A stretch of DNA of 64,000 nucleotides from an uncultured Caproiciproducens sp. (GTDB lineage Bacteria; Bacillota; Clostridia; Oscillospirales; Acutalibacteraceae), in contig NZ_OY761810.1 in assembly GCF_963664915.1 (NCBI RefSeq), positions 1,564,661 through 1,628,660 of the forward strand, written 5' to 3'. Positions 20,495 through 30,032 of this stretch are shown here, piece by piece. The notes beneath the pieces were generated by a model that had not been told where the DNA came from, did no database searches, and worked only from the letters and a program-made list of their open reading frames with translations. How positions within the stretch are numbered: position 1 is the first letter of the stretch; each line of letters starts with the position of its first letter. Position numbers and translations under genes: made by a program.

Positions 20495-22088
20495 TCTTGC
20501 TCACCTCCGTCAGGGTACCCTGTAAAATTGGTTCGGTTTTCCACGGGGGGGTAATGTATCCCCACGCGGGCGCATACAGGCTCATGGAGATATCCCTTGC
20601 AAAATTAACCGCTCCTCGGAAACCGGCGTATGGGCCGCTGTAATCGTACGAGTGCATCTGCCGGGAAACGACGCCGGATTTTTGCAGGATGTATTTGTCC
20701 TTGATACCGGAGAAAAAGAAGTCCGGTTTTAACAAATGAAGCAGTTCTTCCGTTTCGTAATGATTAAAATCGTCGACCACAATGGTGTTGTTGCCCATGT
20801 CCTTGATCATGCCGGAGTATTTTTCCAGCGAGATTACGTTTTTAAGCTGTTCATACTGTTCCGGCGTCAGACTTGCGCGGTATTTTTGCGGGTCGGGTTC
20901 CACGGTCAGCTGTTCGATGTTTTTACTGTCAGCGTCGTCTTTGATATTGGGGATAATTTCACGTCCCTCAAAATCGTCCCTGTGTGCGAATTCATAGCCG
21001 GCTATGATGGTTTTTACACCAAAGTCCGCGAGCAGATTCTGATAGTGGTGTGCACGGGAACCGCCGACAAAGATGGCTGCGGTCTTTCCTTTGAGTTTCC
21101 CTTTGTAATACTCCACATCGTCTGTAATTTCGGCCAGTTCGTCGGCAATGACGGCTTCTGTCCGGGCGATTAAATCCTGATCGCCAAAATATTGGGCCAT
21201 ATCCCGCAGGGACTGGATGGTTGCGTCCAAGCCGATAAAATTTACTTTAACCCAGTCAATGCCGTATTTGGTTTTCATCATTTCAGCAATATAGTTGATG
21301 GAACGGTGGCACTGTACAAGATTCAAATTGGCCGTGTGGGCGTTTTTTATGTCCTCGTAACTGCCGTCGCCGGTAAAAACCGAAACAATATCGTACCCAA
21401 TCCGCTTCATGACACGGGCGTTTTCCCAGCCGTCGCCTCCGATATTGTACTCACCGAGAATATTAACAGAGAATTTTTTAGTGGGCGCGGCATCGCCGGT
21501 ACCGATAATCGACCTCATCAGGCCGTTGTTTGCAATATGGTGGCCTGCGGACTGACTGACGCCTTTGTAGCCTTCACAGCTGAATGCCAGACACTGAATG
21601 CCGTATTCTTTTTCAGCCCAGGAGGCGATTGCGTGAATATCGTCCCCGATCAAACCAACGGGGCAGGTGGAGCAAATCATAACGCATTTTGGTGAGAACA
21701 GTTCCACAACTTCTTTAATCGCCTGTTTCAGCTTTTTTTCGCCGCCGAAGACAATGTCGGATTCCTGCATATCGGTGGAAAAGCAGTATTCTAAAAAGTT
21801 TTTACCGCCTTCCTCTGTTTTTGCTTTGTGCCGTCTGGTTCCCCATGTGTAAAAGCCACAGCCGATGGGGCCGTGAGTGATAATCGCTACATCCTTTAAC
21901 GGTCCCAGTACCACGCCCTTACAGCCTGCGTAACAGCAGCCGCGGTTTGTCATAATGCCCGGTACGGACCGGGAGTTTGCCATAATATTCTGACTGCTTG
22001 GGGCATTTTCAATTTGAATCATGTGCTCCTTGCGGTTTTTATAGATTCTGGCGCTGTATTTATCTAAAATTCTTGTACGTTCGTCCAA
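20487..22088 (-). CDS. nifD: Nitrogenase molybdenum-iron protein alpha chain
   Basis: 533 residues, starting at a TTG; alignment by eye with C. pasteurianum NifD supports this start. P-cluster ligands are Cys51, Cys77 and Cys142. Cofactor ligands are Cys260 (LVQCHRSINYI) and His479 (RQMHSYDYSGPYAGFRG), and the catalytic-pocket His183 stands in SAGHHIANN. The clostridial insertion of about 50 residues (around 385-435, PDPQKYRASLTPEQYEQ) is present. The cofactor-pocket residues are those of a working Mo nitrogenase rather than a NifE paralogue. Confidence 0.97.
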   Translation of the reverse strand: MDERTRILDKYSARIYKNRKEHMIQIENAPSSQNIMANSRSVPGIMTNRGCCYAGCKGVVLGPLKDVAIITHGPIGCGFYTWGTRRHKAKTEEGGKNFLEYCFSTDMQESDIVFGGEKKLKQAIKEVVELFSPKCVMICSTCPVGLIGDDIHAIASWAEKEYGIQCLAFSCEGYKGVSQSAGHHIANNGLMRSIIGTGDAAPTKKFSVNILGEYNIGGDGWENARVMKRIGYDIVSVFTGDGSYEDIKNAHTANLNLVQCHRSINYIAEMMKTKYGIDWVKVNFIGLDATIQSLRDMAQYFGDQDLIARTEAVIADELAEITDDVEYYKGKLKGKTAAIFVGGSRAHHYQNLLADFGVKTIIAGYEFAHRDDFEGREIIPNIKDDADSKNIEQLTVEPDPQKYRASLTPEQYEQLKNVISLEKYSGMIKDMGNNTIVVDDFNHYETEELLHLLKPDFFFSGIKDKYILQKSGVVSRQMHSYDYSGPYAGFRGAVNFARDISMSLYAPAWGYITPPWKTEPILQGTLTEVSKNA

Positions 22089-22138
22089 TGAAAATCATTC
22101 CTTTCGCCTTGCCGGACGGCAGTAGATTCAGAACTGTG

Positions 22139-22525
22139 TTATTCTATGGAGACGGAAGAAGACTCTCCCGTTCTCACCTTGTAGGTTTCCATAATGGGAA
22201 TGATGAATATTTTTCCGTCGCCCGGGTTGCCTGTCTGGTTCGTGTCAACAATGATTCTTACGGCGGAATCCACCTGATCGTCACTGACAACCAAGGTGAA
22301 AAAACGCTTTGGAATTAACCGGGAACCTTCTGTAAAATATTCACCAACGGGGGAAACCGGAATTTCACCGGTTTCCAACACTTTTTGCAGAATTTCTGGA
22401 TCAATGCTTTTTTTGCCGCGTCCCAGACATTTTCTGCAGGAAAAGGAAGGAAATCCGGCTTTGGAAAGCGCTTCTTTAGTGGGCCCCACCATGTTTAACC
22501 GGATAAAAGCCATTACTTCTTTCAT
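22139..22525 (-). CDS. nifI2: Nitrogenase PII regulator NifI2
   Basis: 128 residues of the PII family in its NifI2 branch: N-terminal MKEVMAFIRLNMVGPTKEAL, an enlarged T-loop with CRKCLGRGKKS, and the C-terminal signature GNPGDGKIFIIPIMETYKVRTGE. NifI1 and NifI2 together switch nitrogenase activity off in response to ammonium by binding the MoFe protein, sensing 2-oxoglutarate and adenylates. It lies between nifI1 and nifD, the usual clostridial and archaeal order. Confidence 0.93.
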   Translation of the reverse strand: MKEVMAFIRLNMVGPTKEALSKAGFPSFSCRKCLGRGKKSIDPEILQKVLETGEIPVSPVGEYFTEGSRLIPKRFFTLVVSDDQVDSAVRIIVDTNQTGNPGDGKIFIIPIMETYKVRTGESSSVSIE

Positions 22526-22537
22526 AAAGCAGCCCTC

Positions 22538-22864
22538 CTACAATCCTTTTTTCGCTGTGCTGATGGTGTAGGCTTCTTCCACCGGACTGATGAAGATTCT
22601 TCCGTCACCGTAGGAACCGGCCGTTCCGGTGCGCGCGTTTCTCATAATTGTCTTGACACAATCGTCTTTATCTTCATCATTGACTACAATCAGCAGCATT
22701 TCTTTTGGAATCTCATCGTAATGAACTTCACCAACGGTAATGCCCTTTTGTTTGCCGCGTCCGTAAACATCCATTTTGGTCACTGCGGGAAAACCGGCCG
22801 CCAGCAGTTCAGATAAAACAATGCCGGTTTTTTCCGGCCGGATAATCGCTCTTACTAATAACAT
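22538..22864 (-). CDS. nifI1: Nitrogenase PII regulator NifI1
   Basis: 108 residues from the ATG at 22864, with AGGAGG eight bases upstream. PII fold with MLLVRAIIRPEKTGIVLSEL, T-loop VYGRGKQKGI and B-loop TGTAGSYGDGRIFISPVEEAY. It is the partner of NifI2 in post-translational switching of nitrogenase. It lies directly after nifH. No uridylylation site like that of GlnB is expected in this branch. Confidence 0.93.
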   Translation of the reverse strand: MLLVRAIIRPEKTGIVLSELLAAGFPAVTKMDVYGRGKQKGITVGEVHYDEIPKEMLLIVVNDEDKDDCVKTIMRNARTGTAGSYGDGRIFISPVEEAYTISTAKKGL

Positions 22865-22898
22865 GGTCAAATCCTCCTTGTTGTTTTAAATAATCTGA

Positions 22899-23801
<903 letters not shown>

Positions 23802-23830
23802 TTATGAAACTTTCGTTTCGTCTTGTTAAC

Positions 23831-23859
23831 AGTATACGTGATAATTCTTATTGCAACAA
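23831..23859 (-). promoter_or_regulatory. Predicted nifH operon promoter
   Basis: On the minus strand TTGTTG-N17-TATACT, a good SigA-type promoter, ends about 110 bases before nifH. Just downstream of it GAAAC-GAAA-GTTTC (23806-23819) is a small inverted repeat near the expected start of transcription. No sigma-54 (-24/-12 GG/GC) element was seen, consistent with clostridial nif. Confidence 0.6.
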
Positions 23860-23932
23860 TACATCAAATCGTAGATTATGAGGAGCAATTAAATGGATTT
23901 ATATCAAATCTAAACAAATTTGACCGTTTTAC

Positions 23933-23961
23933 TTGACTGTTTTCATGATAAGACCTATACT
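23933..23961 (+). promoter_or_regulatory. Promoter of the AnfO-family gene
   Basis: TTGACT-N17-TATACT with optimal spacing, about 55 bases upstream of the ATG at 24016, divergent from the nifH promoter. The two promoters are about 75 bases apart, so a shared regulator is possible. Confidence 0.65.
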
Positions 23962-24015
23962 AAAATGCATGTATGATACAATAATATTTCATATTACAAG
24001 GAGATTAAGAATAAA

Positions 24016-24651
24016 ATGGACAAAATCGCAGTAATTATGAATGATAAAAATAAAATAAATTCAATTCAAGAGGACGCGATTATCTGTGTGTTTGAAAAAC
24101 AGGACGCGGTTTGGACCGTTGTAAAAAACATTCCCATCAATATTGATTACTCACAGGAATTATCCGCGCTCAGGGAAGAACTGAATCAGCTGGTCGAGGA
24201 ACTGGGCGACTGCAAAATTATCGTTGGTAAAATGGTCCCCGGACTTACTTATCATATTTTTGATAAAATGGGGTTCGACATTTTTGAAGTTGAGTCTTTT
24301 CATTCTGCGATTTTGGACCAGATTTTGTCCGATGTTCAAAACAAATCCGATCAGACTGAGACTGGGAGCAGTTCCGCGGAACCTGTTGAAACGGATGTTC
24401 CCGGGGTCTACCATTTGGATCTGATCGCTCTGCAAAATCAAAACCCTGAAATTTCTTCAAAAATGGCGCTTCAGCCTTTTTTGAACAGTACTCCGTTTAT
24501 ACGGCTGGATCTGGTTTGTGCGCATCTCCCTCCATGGTTGGAAAAGCTTGCGGATGAAAAGAAACTGAATCTGAAAACAGAAAGATTGGCGCAAGGAAAA
24601 ACAAGGGTAAGCATTACCCGAATTAGCTGTGAACAGGAGGTGCGATTTTGA
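24016..24651 (+). CDS. AnfO-like nitrogenase accessory protein
   Basis: 211 residues. The N-terminal half (KIAVIMNDKNKINSI, then a VWTVVKNIP strand and a RNase H-like GDCKIIVGKMVPGLTYHIF) and the C-terminal block LNSTPFIRLDLVCAHLPPWLE resemble AnfO, described as an accessory of the iron-only nitrogenase. No anfHDGK genes are in the window, and the nifDK here look molybdenum-type. The gene is divergent from nifH and overlaps the next gene by 4 bp. The role of AnfO is poorly known; a part in cofactor or cluster handling is inference. The central stretch (110-125) is a Ser/Thr/Glu-rich linker. Confidence 0.7.
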   Translation: MDKIAVIMNDKNKINSIQEDAIICVFEKQDAVWTVVKNIPINIDYSQELSALREELNQLVEELGDCKIIVGKMVPGLTYHIFDKMGFDIFEVESFHSAILDQILSDVQNKSDQTETGSSSAEPVETDVPGVYHLDLIALQNQNPEISSKMALQPFLNSTPFIRLDLVCAHLPPWLEKLADEKKLNLKTERLAQGKTRVSITRISCEQEVRF

Positions 24652-25598
24652 ATTTACATACGAAATACGGATGCTTTTCAGGATGCATTGATTCGGAATA
24701 CTATGAAGACGGCAGTATAAAAAACTGCGGTTTCGCCGAGAAAAATGAAGTATCGCTGAAATGCGGAACACTGGTTCCGCAGTATGGCGAGGCGGAGGTA
24801 CGCAAAAAATATATTAAATCCATCGGATTTTATCAAAGCGGCGTTGTTCAGCGAATTGCGCTTGAAAAGCAAACCGAAGTTTTGACCCCAATCGGGGAAT
24901 TTCCGGCGGAACTTCTTACTTTTTATGAGGACGGTTCAATCAAACGGATTTTTCCGCTCAATGGAAAAATCAGCGGCTACTGGTCGGAGGCTGACGAGGG
25001 AAAACTTGCATTCCCGTTGCGTTTTGAATTTGATTTTGGTGATTTTTTAGCCAAGATCATCAGCATACACTTTTATCCAAGCGGTGAAATTCAAAGTATT
25101 ACCCTTTTTCCGGGAGAAGTGATCACCCTGCGCACACCGGCGGGAAAAGTTTCGGTGCGCACAGGTTTTTCAATCTACGAAAGCGGTGCGTTAAAGTCGG
25201 TAGAACCAGCTTATCCGGTGTTGGTGCCGACAAAAATCGGTAAACTCACGGCTTATGACTGCGGTGCCATCGGCATTCATGCGGATGATAATTCCCTGAA
25301 ATTCAGCGAGGCAGGCGAGATCACGGGTGTTACGACCTCAACCGAAAAAATGATCATTCAGAGCGTGGGGATACCGCTGACCAGTGTGGCCCCCATCATA
25401 AAGCCAGGCCCGCTTGATGAAGACGAGTTCATCACGATCCCCGTAACAGTCCGGTTGGAAGACGGCACAGTTTATCTGACCGCCGACAGAGAGTATACCT
25501 TCCCGTTGAAAGCTTCTGCGTTTACCGTGATTCAGAATCAGAACACGGGTTGCACGTCCTGCTCGGACTGTTCTCTGTGCGGGAAATGCCCGCATTGA
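24648..25598 (+). CDS. Unknown protein with YEDGSIK-type repeats and a Cys-rich tail
   Basis: 316 residues, not assigned to a named family. At least four repeats of the form FYxxGxIxSI (YYEDGSIKNCGF, FYQSGVVQRI, FYEDGSIKRIF, FYPSGEIQSI, IYESGALKSV) recall MORN-like beta-hairpins. The C-terminus is CTSCSDCSLCGKC, six Cys in 13 residues, which could bind a metal or Fe-S cluster. Soluble, no signal peptide. It overlaps the AnfO-like gene by 4 bp (ATGA), so the two are co-translated and probably act together in a nitrogenase-related task. Confidence 0.7.
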   Translation: MNLHTKYGCFSGCIDSEYYEDGSIKNCGFAEKNEVSLKCGTLVPQYGEAEVRKKYIKSIGFYQSGVVQRIALEKQTEVLTPIGEFPAELLTFYEDGSIKRIFPLNGKISGYWSEADEGKLAFPLRFEFDFGDFLAKIISIHFYPSGEIQSITLFPGEVITLRTPAGKVSVRTGFSIYESGALKSVEPAYPVLVPTKIGKLTAYDCGAIGIHADDNSLKFSEAGEITGVTTSTEKMIIQSVGIPLTSVAPIIKPGPLDEDEFITIPVTVRLEDGTVYLTADREYTFPLKASAFTVIQNQNTGCTSCSDCSLCGKCPH

Positions 25599-25641
25599 CC
25601 GTGCTGAATCCGTAATTGATAGGAAACTAAATTAAATAATA

Positions 25642-25670
25642 TTGACAATTTTATACATTTATGTTAATAT
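25642..25670 (+). promoter_or_regulatory. Promoter of the antiterminator-PTS operon
   Basis: TTGACA-N17-TAATAT, a near-consensus SigA promoter, ends 25 bases before the RAT/terminator leader of the antiterminator gene. Confidence 0.7.
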
Positions 25671-25694
25671 AACATAAATAAAAAATTTAATTGC

Positions 25695-25724
25695 GGTGTG
25701 TTACTGTTTATCAGGCACTAACCA
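25695..25724 (+). promoter_or_regulatory. RAT site for BglG/LicT-type antiterminator (leader copy 1)
   Basis: GGTGTGTTACTG followed by a CAGGCACTAACC half matches the LicT/SacY ribonucleic antiterminator pattern (GGxTTGTTACTG...GCAGGCAAAACC). It overlaps the left arm of the terminator at 25712-25751, as the mechanism demands. Confidence 0.8.
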
Positions 25725-25751
25725 GATTGTTAATATCTGTGTTAATGCCTG
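25712..25751 (+). terminator. Conditional terminator in front of the antiterminator gene
   Basis: An 11-bp stem (CAGGCACTAAC / GTTAATGCCTG, one G-U) followed by ATTTCTATTT. Mutually exclusive with the RAT hairpin, so the antiterminator controls its own gene. Confidence 0.8.
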
Positions 25752-25782
25752 ATTTCTATTTAAGTAAGGTGATTTTGAGAAA

Positions 25783-26631
25783 ATGGAGAATTTTGAAATT
25801 CTAGGTGTGTTGAATCACAACGTTGTTCTGGTTCAGAAAGAACCGAAAGGAACTCAGTTTATTTTAATAGGAAAGGGCTTGGGATTTTCTAAAAAAATTG
25901 GCATGAAAATCATGCTGGATAAGTCACAGATTGAGAAATCTTTTTTGGTTTATGATACACAGGGAAAGATTGAGTATCTCAATCTGATTGAACAGTTCGA
26001 TGATAAGTTGATAGGAGTTTGTTCTGAGATCACGCTGCTTGCAGAGAAAAAGATGGGGAAACTAAACGAGAACCTGCTGATTGTCCTAACAGACCATATC
26101 AGTTTTGCCATTGAGAGAATTAAGAGGGGCATGGCTATCCAAAACCCATTTGTTTATGAGATTAAAAACCTTTATCCGGATGAGTATGAAATTGGGCTTT
26201 TGGCAAGAACCATGATCAGAGAACAAGTCCATGTTGAAATCAATGATGATGAAGTGGCGTTTATTGCGCTTCATTTGAATGCTGCAAAACAGAATGAAGA
26301 GGTTTCAGAATCTCTTAACAAAACAAGGATTGTAAAAATGATGATTTCTGTTTTGGAAGAAAGTCTTGGGGTGAAATTTGAAAGGGATCTGACCTATATA
26401 CGGCTGATCAATCATTTTCGCGCCAGTATGGATCGGGTTGAAAAAAATATTATTGCTGAAAACCCCCTCCTTCCCGCCGTGAAAATAAATTTTAAAAAGT
26501 CGTATGCTTTGGCGCAGAAAGTGGGAGAAATTGTGCAGGAGGAATTAAAATTAACACTGCCGGATGGAGAGTTGGGCTATCTTGCCATTCATATAGACCG
26601 TATTTATAGAACCTTAAAAAATAAAGAGTGA
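25783..26631 (+). CDS. BglG/LicT-family transcription antiterminator
   Basis: 282 residues: an N-terminal CAT RNA-binding domain (about 1-58; VLNHNVVLVQ, GKGLGFSKKIGM) and two PTS regulation domains, PRD1 (about 70-165, with DHISFAIERI) and PRD2 (about 175-280, LINHF and GYLAIHIDRI). The conserved PRD histidines are visible, so it is controlled by HPr and EII phosphorylation. It binds RAT hairpins in its own leader and before nanE and lets transcription through when the PTS sugar is present. Confidence 0.93.
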   Translation: MENFEILGVLNHNVVLVQKEPKGTQFILIGKGLGFSKKIGMKIMLDKSQIEKSFLVYDTQGKIEYLNLIEQFDDKLIGVCSEITLLAEKKMGKLNENLLIVLTDHISFAIERIKRGMAIQNPFVYEIKNLYPDEYEIGLLARTMIREQVHVEINDDEVAFIALHLNAAKQNEEVSESLNKTRIVKMMISVLEESLGVKFERDLTYIRLINHFRASMDRVEKNIIAENPLLPAVKINFKKSYALAQKVGEIVQEELKLTLPDGELGYLAIHIDRIYRTLKNKE

Positions 26632-26640
26632 ATAATAAAA

Positions 26641-26668
26641 GTGTGTTACTGTTAATTCAGGCATAAAC
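26641..26668 (+). promoter_or_regulatory. RAT site (leader copy 2, before nanE)
   Basis: GTGTGTTACTG with CAGGCATAAACTG, nearly identical to the copy at 25695 and overlapping the terminator that follows. It puts nanE and the PTS genes under the same antiterminator. Confidence 0.8.
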
Positions 26669-26706
26669 TGAACAATAGAGATATTGTAAAGTTTATGCCT
26701 TTTTAA
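26659..26706 (+). terminator. Conditional terminator before nanE
   Basis: A perfect 11-bp stem (AGGCATAAACT / AGTTTATGCCT) followed by TTTTTAAATTT. A classic intrinsic terminator that the RAT hairpin would disrupt. Confidence 0.85.
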
Positions 26707-26806
26707 ATTTTGGAGAATGGTCTGAAAGGGGTGGACTATTTTGTTGTTCCATACGGCCTGAAAATCCGGTGATCCGGATAATATTATTTTATGAGGAGGA
26801 ATACGA

Positions 26807-27475
26807 ATGCTTGAGAAAATCAAAGGGAAACTGGTGGTGTCCTGTCAGGCCCTTGCGGATGAACCGCTGCACAGTTCGTTCATCATGGGTAGGATGGCAC
26901 TGGCTGCGAAACAGGGAGGAGCCGCGGGAATTCGGGCGCAGAGCAAAGAAGATATTGATGAGATTATCAAGGTGGCAGGTTTGCCTGTAATCGGTATTGT
27001 TAAAAGAAATTACGCTGATTCTGAGATCTATATCACTCCTACAAAAAAAGAAATTGAGGAACTTCTGGAGACCAAATGCGAAATGATTGCGCTTGATGCC
27101 ACCCTTCGCAGAAGACCCAACGGCGAAAAGCTGGAAGATTTGGTCCAGTATGCTAAAGATCACGGCAGATTGGTTATGGCCGACTGTTCAACCTATGAAG
27201 AAGCTGTCAACGCTGAAAAAATCGGATTTGACTGCATTTCCACTACGCTTTGCGGTTATACGCCATATTCCGAAAATTTACCGGGCCCAAATTTACCATT
27301 CATCAAAAGATTATGTGCGGATCTCCATATTCCCGTGTTAGCGGAGGGAAAAATCAACACACCGGAGGACCTTAAGGCTGTTTTCAAATCAGGAGCTTAT
27401 TCGGCTATCGTTGGCGGAGCAATAACCCGCCCGCAAAATATTACGGCGAAATTTACAGAGGTATTATTACATTAA
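26807..27475 (+). CDS. nanE: N-acetylmannosamine-6-phosphate 2-epimerase
   Basis: 222 residues, a TIM-barrel enzyme of the usual length. KGKLVVSCQALADEPL, GIVKRNY, EMIALDATLRRRPNGE, MADCST and LAEGKINTPEDLK with VGGAITRP are the NanE motifs. It converts ManNAc-6-phosphate to GlcNAc-6-phosphate. Followed 15 bases later by a PTS permease, which suggests that permease brings in ManNAc (or a related amino sugar). It sits in an antiterminator-controlled operon. Confidence 0.94.
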   Translation: MLEKIKGKLVVSCQALADEPLHSSFIMGRMALAAKQGGAAGIRAQSKEDIDEIIKVAGLPVIGIVKRNYADSEIYITPTKKEIEELLETKCEMIALDATLRRRPNGEKLEDLVQYAKDHGRLVMADCSTYEEAVNAEKIGFDCISTTLCGYTPYSENLPGPNLPFIKRLCADLHIPVLAEGKINTPEDLKAVFKSGAYSAIVGGAITRPQNITAKFTEVLLH

Positions 27476-27490
27476 GAGGGGGATATGATC

Positions 27491-29002
27491 ATGTTCAAAC
27501 AATTGCAGAAAATTGGAAAATCTTTTATGCTGCCCATTGCGATTCTGCCGGCCGCGGGTCTGCTGCTGGGCATAGGCGGTGCGTTCAGCAACCCCAGTAC
27601 CATTGCGGCGTACCCGTTTTTGCAGAATTCTATCGCGCAGGCGATTTTCCAGATCATGAGTTCAGCAGGAAGCGCTATTTTTAACAACCTTGCCCTTTTG
27701 CTTTGCATCGGCCTTTGCATCGGCCTTGCCAAGACCGATAAGGGAACGGCGGCTCTGGCAGGCATTGTGGGATATTTGGTGATGACGGCGACTATCTCTG
27801 TTATGCTGACCATTTTCAATCCGAAAGGGAATGCGATTGACACCGGCGTCATTGGTGCTTTGGTGATGGGCAGCATTGCCGTGTTTCTGCATAATCGCTA
27901 TCATAACATCGAACTGCCCCAGGTCTTGGGTTTCTTCGGCGGTTCCAGATTTGTGCCGATTGTAACTTCTTTTTCCGCGATCTTTATCGGCGCGATGTTT
28001 TACCTTATCTGGCCTCCGTTTCAGAATTTGCTGGTCAGTGCAGGACAGGGAATTGCCTCCATGGGCATTTTCGGCACCTTCCTTTACGGCTTTTTAATGA
28101 GGCTTTGCGGCGCAATTGGACTGCATCATATGATTTATCCAATGTTCTGGTACACGCAGCTGGGCGGTACGGAAACGGTTGCGGGCGTAAGTATTGTGGG
28201 CGCTCAGAAAATTTTCTTCGCGCAGCTCGCCGATCCAAACCATATTGGCCTGTACACCCATGGAACCCGGTTTTTCGCCGGACGTTTTGCGACAATGATG
28301 TTTGGTCTGCCCGCTGCCTGTCTTGCAATGTACCATAGTGTGCCGAAGGGAAGACAGAAAAGGTTTGCAGGTCTGTTCCTTGGGGTTGCCCTGACTTCTT
28401 TTATCACCGGAATTACGGAACCAATTGAATATATGTTCCTGTTTGTCAGTCCGCTGCTTTATGTATTTCATTCTTTCCTCGATGGCGTTTCTTTCTTAGT
28501 TGCGGATTTACTCAATATTCGCATTGGCAACACCTTTTCCGGTGGCTTCATCGATTTCAGTTTGTTTGGAATTTTGCAGGGCAACGACAGGACAAACTGG
28601 ATGCTTGTGATTCCCGTTGGTATTGCCTGGGCCTGCCTGTACTATTTCTCCTTCCGTTTCTTTATCAAAAAGTTCAATATTATGACGCCGGGCCGCGCAG
28701 AAGACGATGATACGTCGGCAGCCACGGCCGCAACAGCGGTTGCGATGACGAAGTCCTCCATCAAGGAAAAAGCGCAGCAAATTATTGCTGCGTTTGGCGG
28801 TAAAGAGAATATTGACGACGTAGATGCCTGTATTACCCGGCTGAGGGTATCGGTTAAAAGTACCGAGCAAGTGGATAAGACAAAACTGAAAGAGCTCGGT
28901 GCGACGGATGTGTTAATAATAGGCGACGGAGTCCAGGCCGTTTTTGGTACGAAAGCCGTCATCTACAAGAATCATATTGTGGATCTTTTAGGTTTGGAGT
29001 AG
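27491..29002 (+). CDS. PTS permease EIICB, glucose/N-acetylglucosamine class
   Basis: About 503 residues. The EIIC part (about 1-395) has ten or so membrane helices and the class signature [19 protein letters not shown]. The EIIB part (about 420-503) carries the phosphorylation Cys in [13 protein letters not shown]. No EIIA domain is fused; the separate EIIA gene follows. The ATG at 27491 has a GAGGGGG site eight bases upstream, better than the ATG six bases earlier. Substrate by context: N-acetylmannosamine or another GlcNAc-like sugar; glucose is possible. Confidence 0.88.
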   Translation: MFKQLQKIGKSFMLPIAILPAAGLLLGIGGAFSNPSTIAAYPFLQNSIAQAIFQIMSSAGSAIFNNLALLLCIGLCIGLAKTDKGTAALAGIVGYLVMTATISVMLTIFNPKGNAIDTGVIGALVMGSIAVFLHNRYHNIELPQVLGFFGGSRFVPIVTSFSAIFIGAMFYLIWPPFQNLLVSAGQGIASMGIFGTFLYGFLMRLCGAIGLHHMIYPMFWYTQLGGTETVAGVSIVGAQKIFFAQLADPNHIGLYTHGTRFFAGRFATMMFGLPAACLAMYHSVPKGRQKRFAGLFLGVALTSFITGITEPIEYMFLFVSPLLYVFHSFLDGVSFLVADLLNIRIGNTFSGGFIDFSLFGILQGNDRTNWMLVIPVGIAWACLYYFSFRFFIKKFNIMTPGRAEDDDTSAATAATAVAMTKSSIKEKAQQIIAAFGGKENIDDVDACITRLRVSVKSTEQVDKTKLKELGATDVLIIGDGVQAVFGTKAVIYKNHIVDLLGLE

Positions 29003-29046
29003 TTTTTCCGAATTGTTTTAGTGGTAACAGAATACATAGCTTATTT

Positions 29047-29079
29047 GTTTCAGCGTGAATATCAAATTCACGCTGAAAC
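29047..29079 (+). terminator. Hairpin between EIICB and EIIA genes
   Basis: A perfect 14-bp inverted repeat (GTTTCAGCGTGAAT / ATTCACGCTGAAAC) with a 5-nt loop, followed by CCTTTCAT. The poor T-run suggests a partial terminator or a processing point. Confidence 0.6.
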
Positions 29080-29169
29080 CCTTTCATACCGGTTTCATTT
29101 TTACGGTGTCTGCGCCTCAAAAGGGCGGATATTTGGATCTGGGATAACCTATATACGGAGGATATTATT

Positions 29170-29643
29170 ATGTTGCATTTATTTATGAAGCAAATTATAA
29201 TAGGGTCGCCTGTGAGCGGAAAGATTGTTAGTCTGAGTGATGTCAATGATCCGGTTTTTTCAGGTAAGGCAGTAGGGGATGGCTGCGCAGTCGTTCCTGA
29301 TGAGAATCTGGTTTGTTCCCCCTGCGATGGCAGAATTGTCCAGATAATTGACACCAACCATGCTTTTTGCGTCCTTAGCGACGACGGCCTGGAGATTTTG
29401 GTTCATATAGGTTTGGATACGGTGAAATTGAGGGGCGCAGTTTTTAAAAGGCTGAAAGAAGAGGGGATGCGCGTCATAACAGGCGACCCCATTATGGAAG
29501 TGGACCTCCGGTATCTCCGGTCGCAAAACAAAGAAATTGTTACACCGGTATTGATTACCAATATGGATAAAGTTGACAATATAAAAATTCATCGGGGAAA
29601 TATTCGTGCTGCAGACAAATTAATGAGCATTGTTTTGAAATAA
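29170..29643 (+). CDS. PTS EIIA component, glucose class
   Basis: 157 residues, the size and fold of EIIA-Glc. Active-site His79 is in LEILVHIGLDTVKL, and the partner His64 is in DTNHAFCV. SPVSGKIVSLSDVNDPVF matches the N-terminal beta-barrel of the family. It passes phosphate from HPr to the EIIB domain of the preceding permease. GGAGG lies eight bases before the ATG. Confidence 0.92.
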   Translation: MLHLFMKQIIIGSPVSGKIVSLSDVNDPVFSGKAVGDGCAVVPDENLVCSPCDGRIVQIIDTNHAFCVLSDDGLEILVHIGLDTVKLRGAVFKRLKEEGMRVITGDPIMEVDLRYLRSQNKEIVTPVLITNMDKVDNIKIHRGNIRAADKLMSIVLK

Positions 29644-29688
29644 ATATATAGATTCCCGCAGTACAGTGTGCGCAGACAGGAGGGCATG

Positions 29689-29940
29689 ATGATACAAGTC
29701 AGAGTTATGGATAAAAACGGACTTCATGCAAGGCCGGCCAGTAAAGTTGTCAGCATTGCTCTTGCGCATTCGGGCGTCGTTTATCTTGAGAGAAATGGAG
29801 TCCGGTGCAATGCGAAAAAGATTATGGAGGTGATGGGATTAAATTTGATTTATGGCGATGAGGTTAAAGTGGTCGCCCGCGGAAAGGGTGGCGAAGAGGT
29901 CGAAGAGTTAATTAAAAATACAATTATCAGCTTTGAATAA
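29689..29940 (+). CDS. HPr-like phosphocarrier, lacking Ser46
   Basis: About 83 residues from the second of two adjacent ATGs. Phosphorylatable His is in GLHARPAS. The position of the HPr-kinase Ser46 is Lys (NAKKIMEVMG instead of NAKSIMGVM), so this HPr should carry phosphate but escape HPr kinase control and CcpA signalling. Last-but-one gene of the PTS cluster, probably dedicated to it. Confidence 0.85.
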   Translation: MIQVRVMDKNGLHARPASKVVSIALAHSGVVYLERNGVRCNAKKIMEVMGLNLIYGDEVKVVARGKGGEEVEELIKNTIISFE

Positions 29941-30032
29941 AGTTAAATTTAGAGATGGCTTATGATTTTTAAACCGCTCAGTGTCGGTTTCTAATGATTA
30001 CGGTTATTGCAAATTACAGGAGGTTTGTATAG

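Noticed and set aside
20487-22088. That the AnfO-like gene nearby makes this an iron-only (Anf) or vanadium system
   Set aside because: NifD carries the clostridial Mo-type insertion and pocket residues, no anfG/vnfG delta subunit is present, and molybdate transport genes are in the same operon.
27662-28471. Several minus-strand open frames of 80-125 codons within the PTS permease gene
   Set aside because: They lie opposite a strongly conserved gene, have no ribosome sites and no recognisable motifs.
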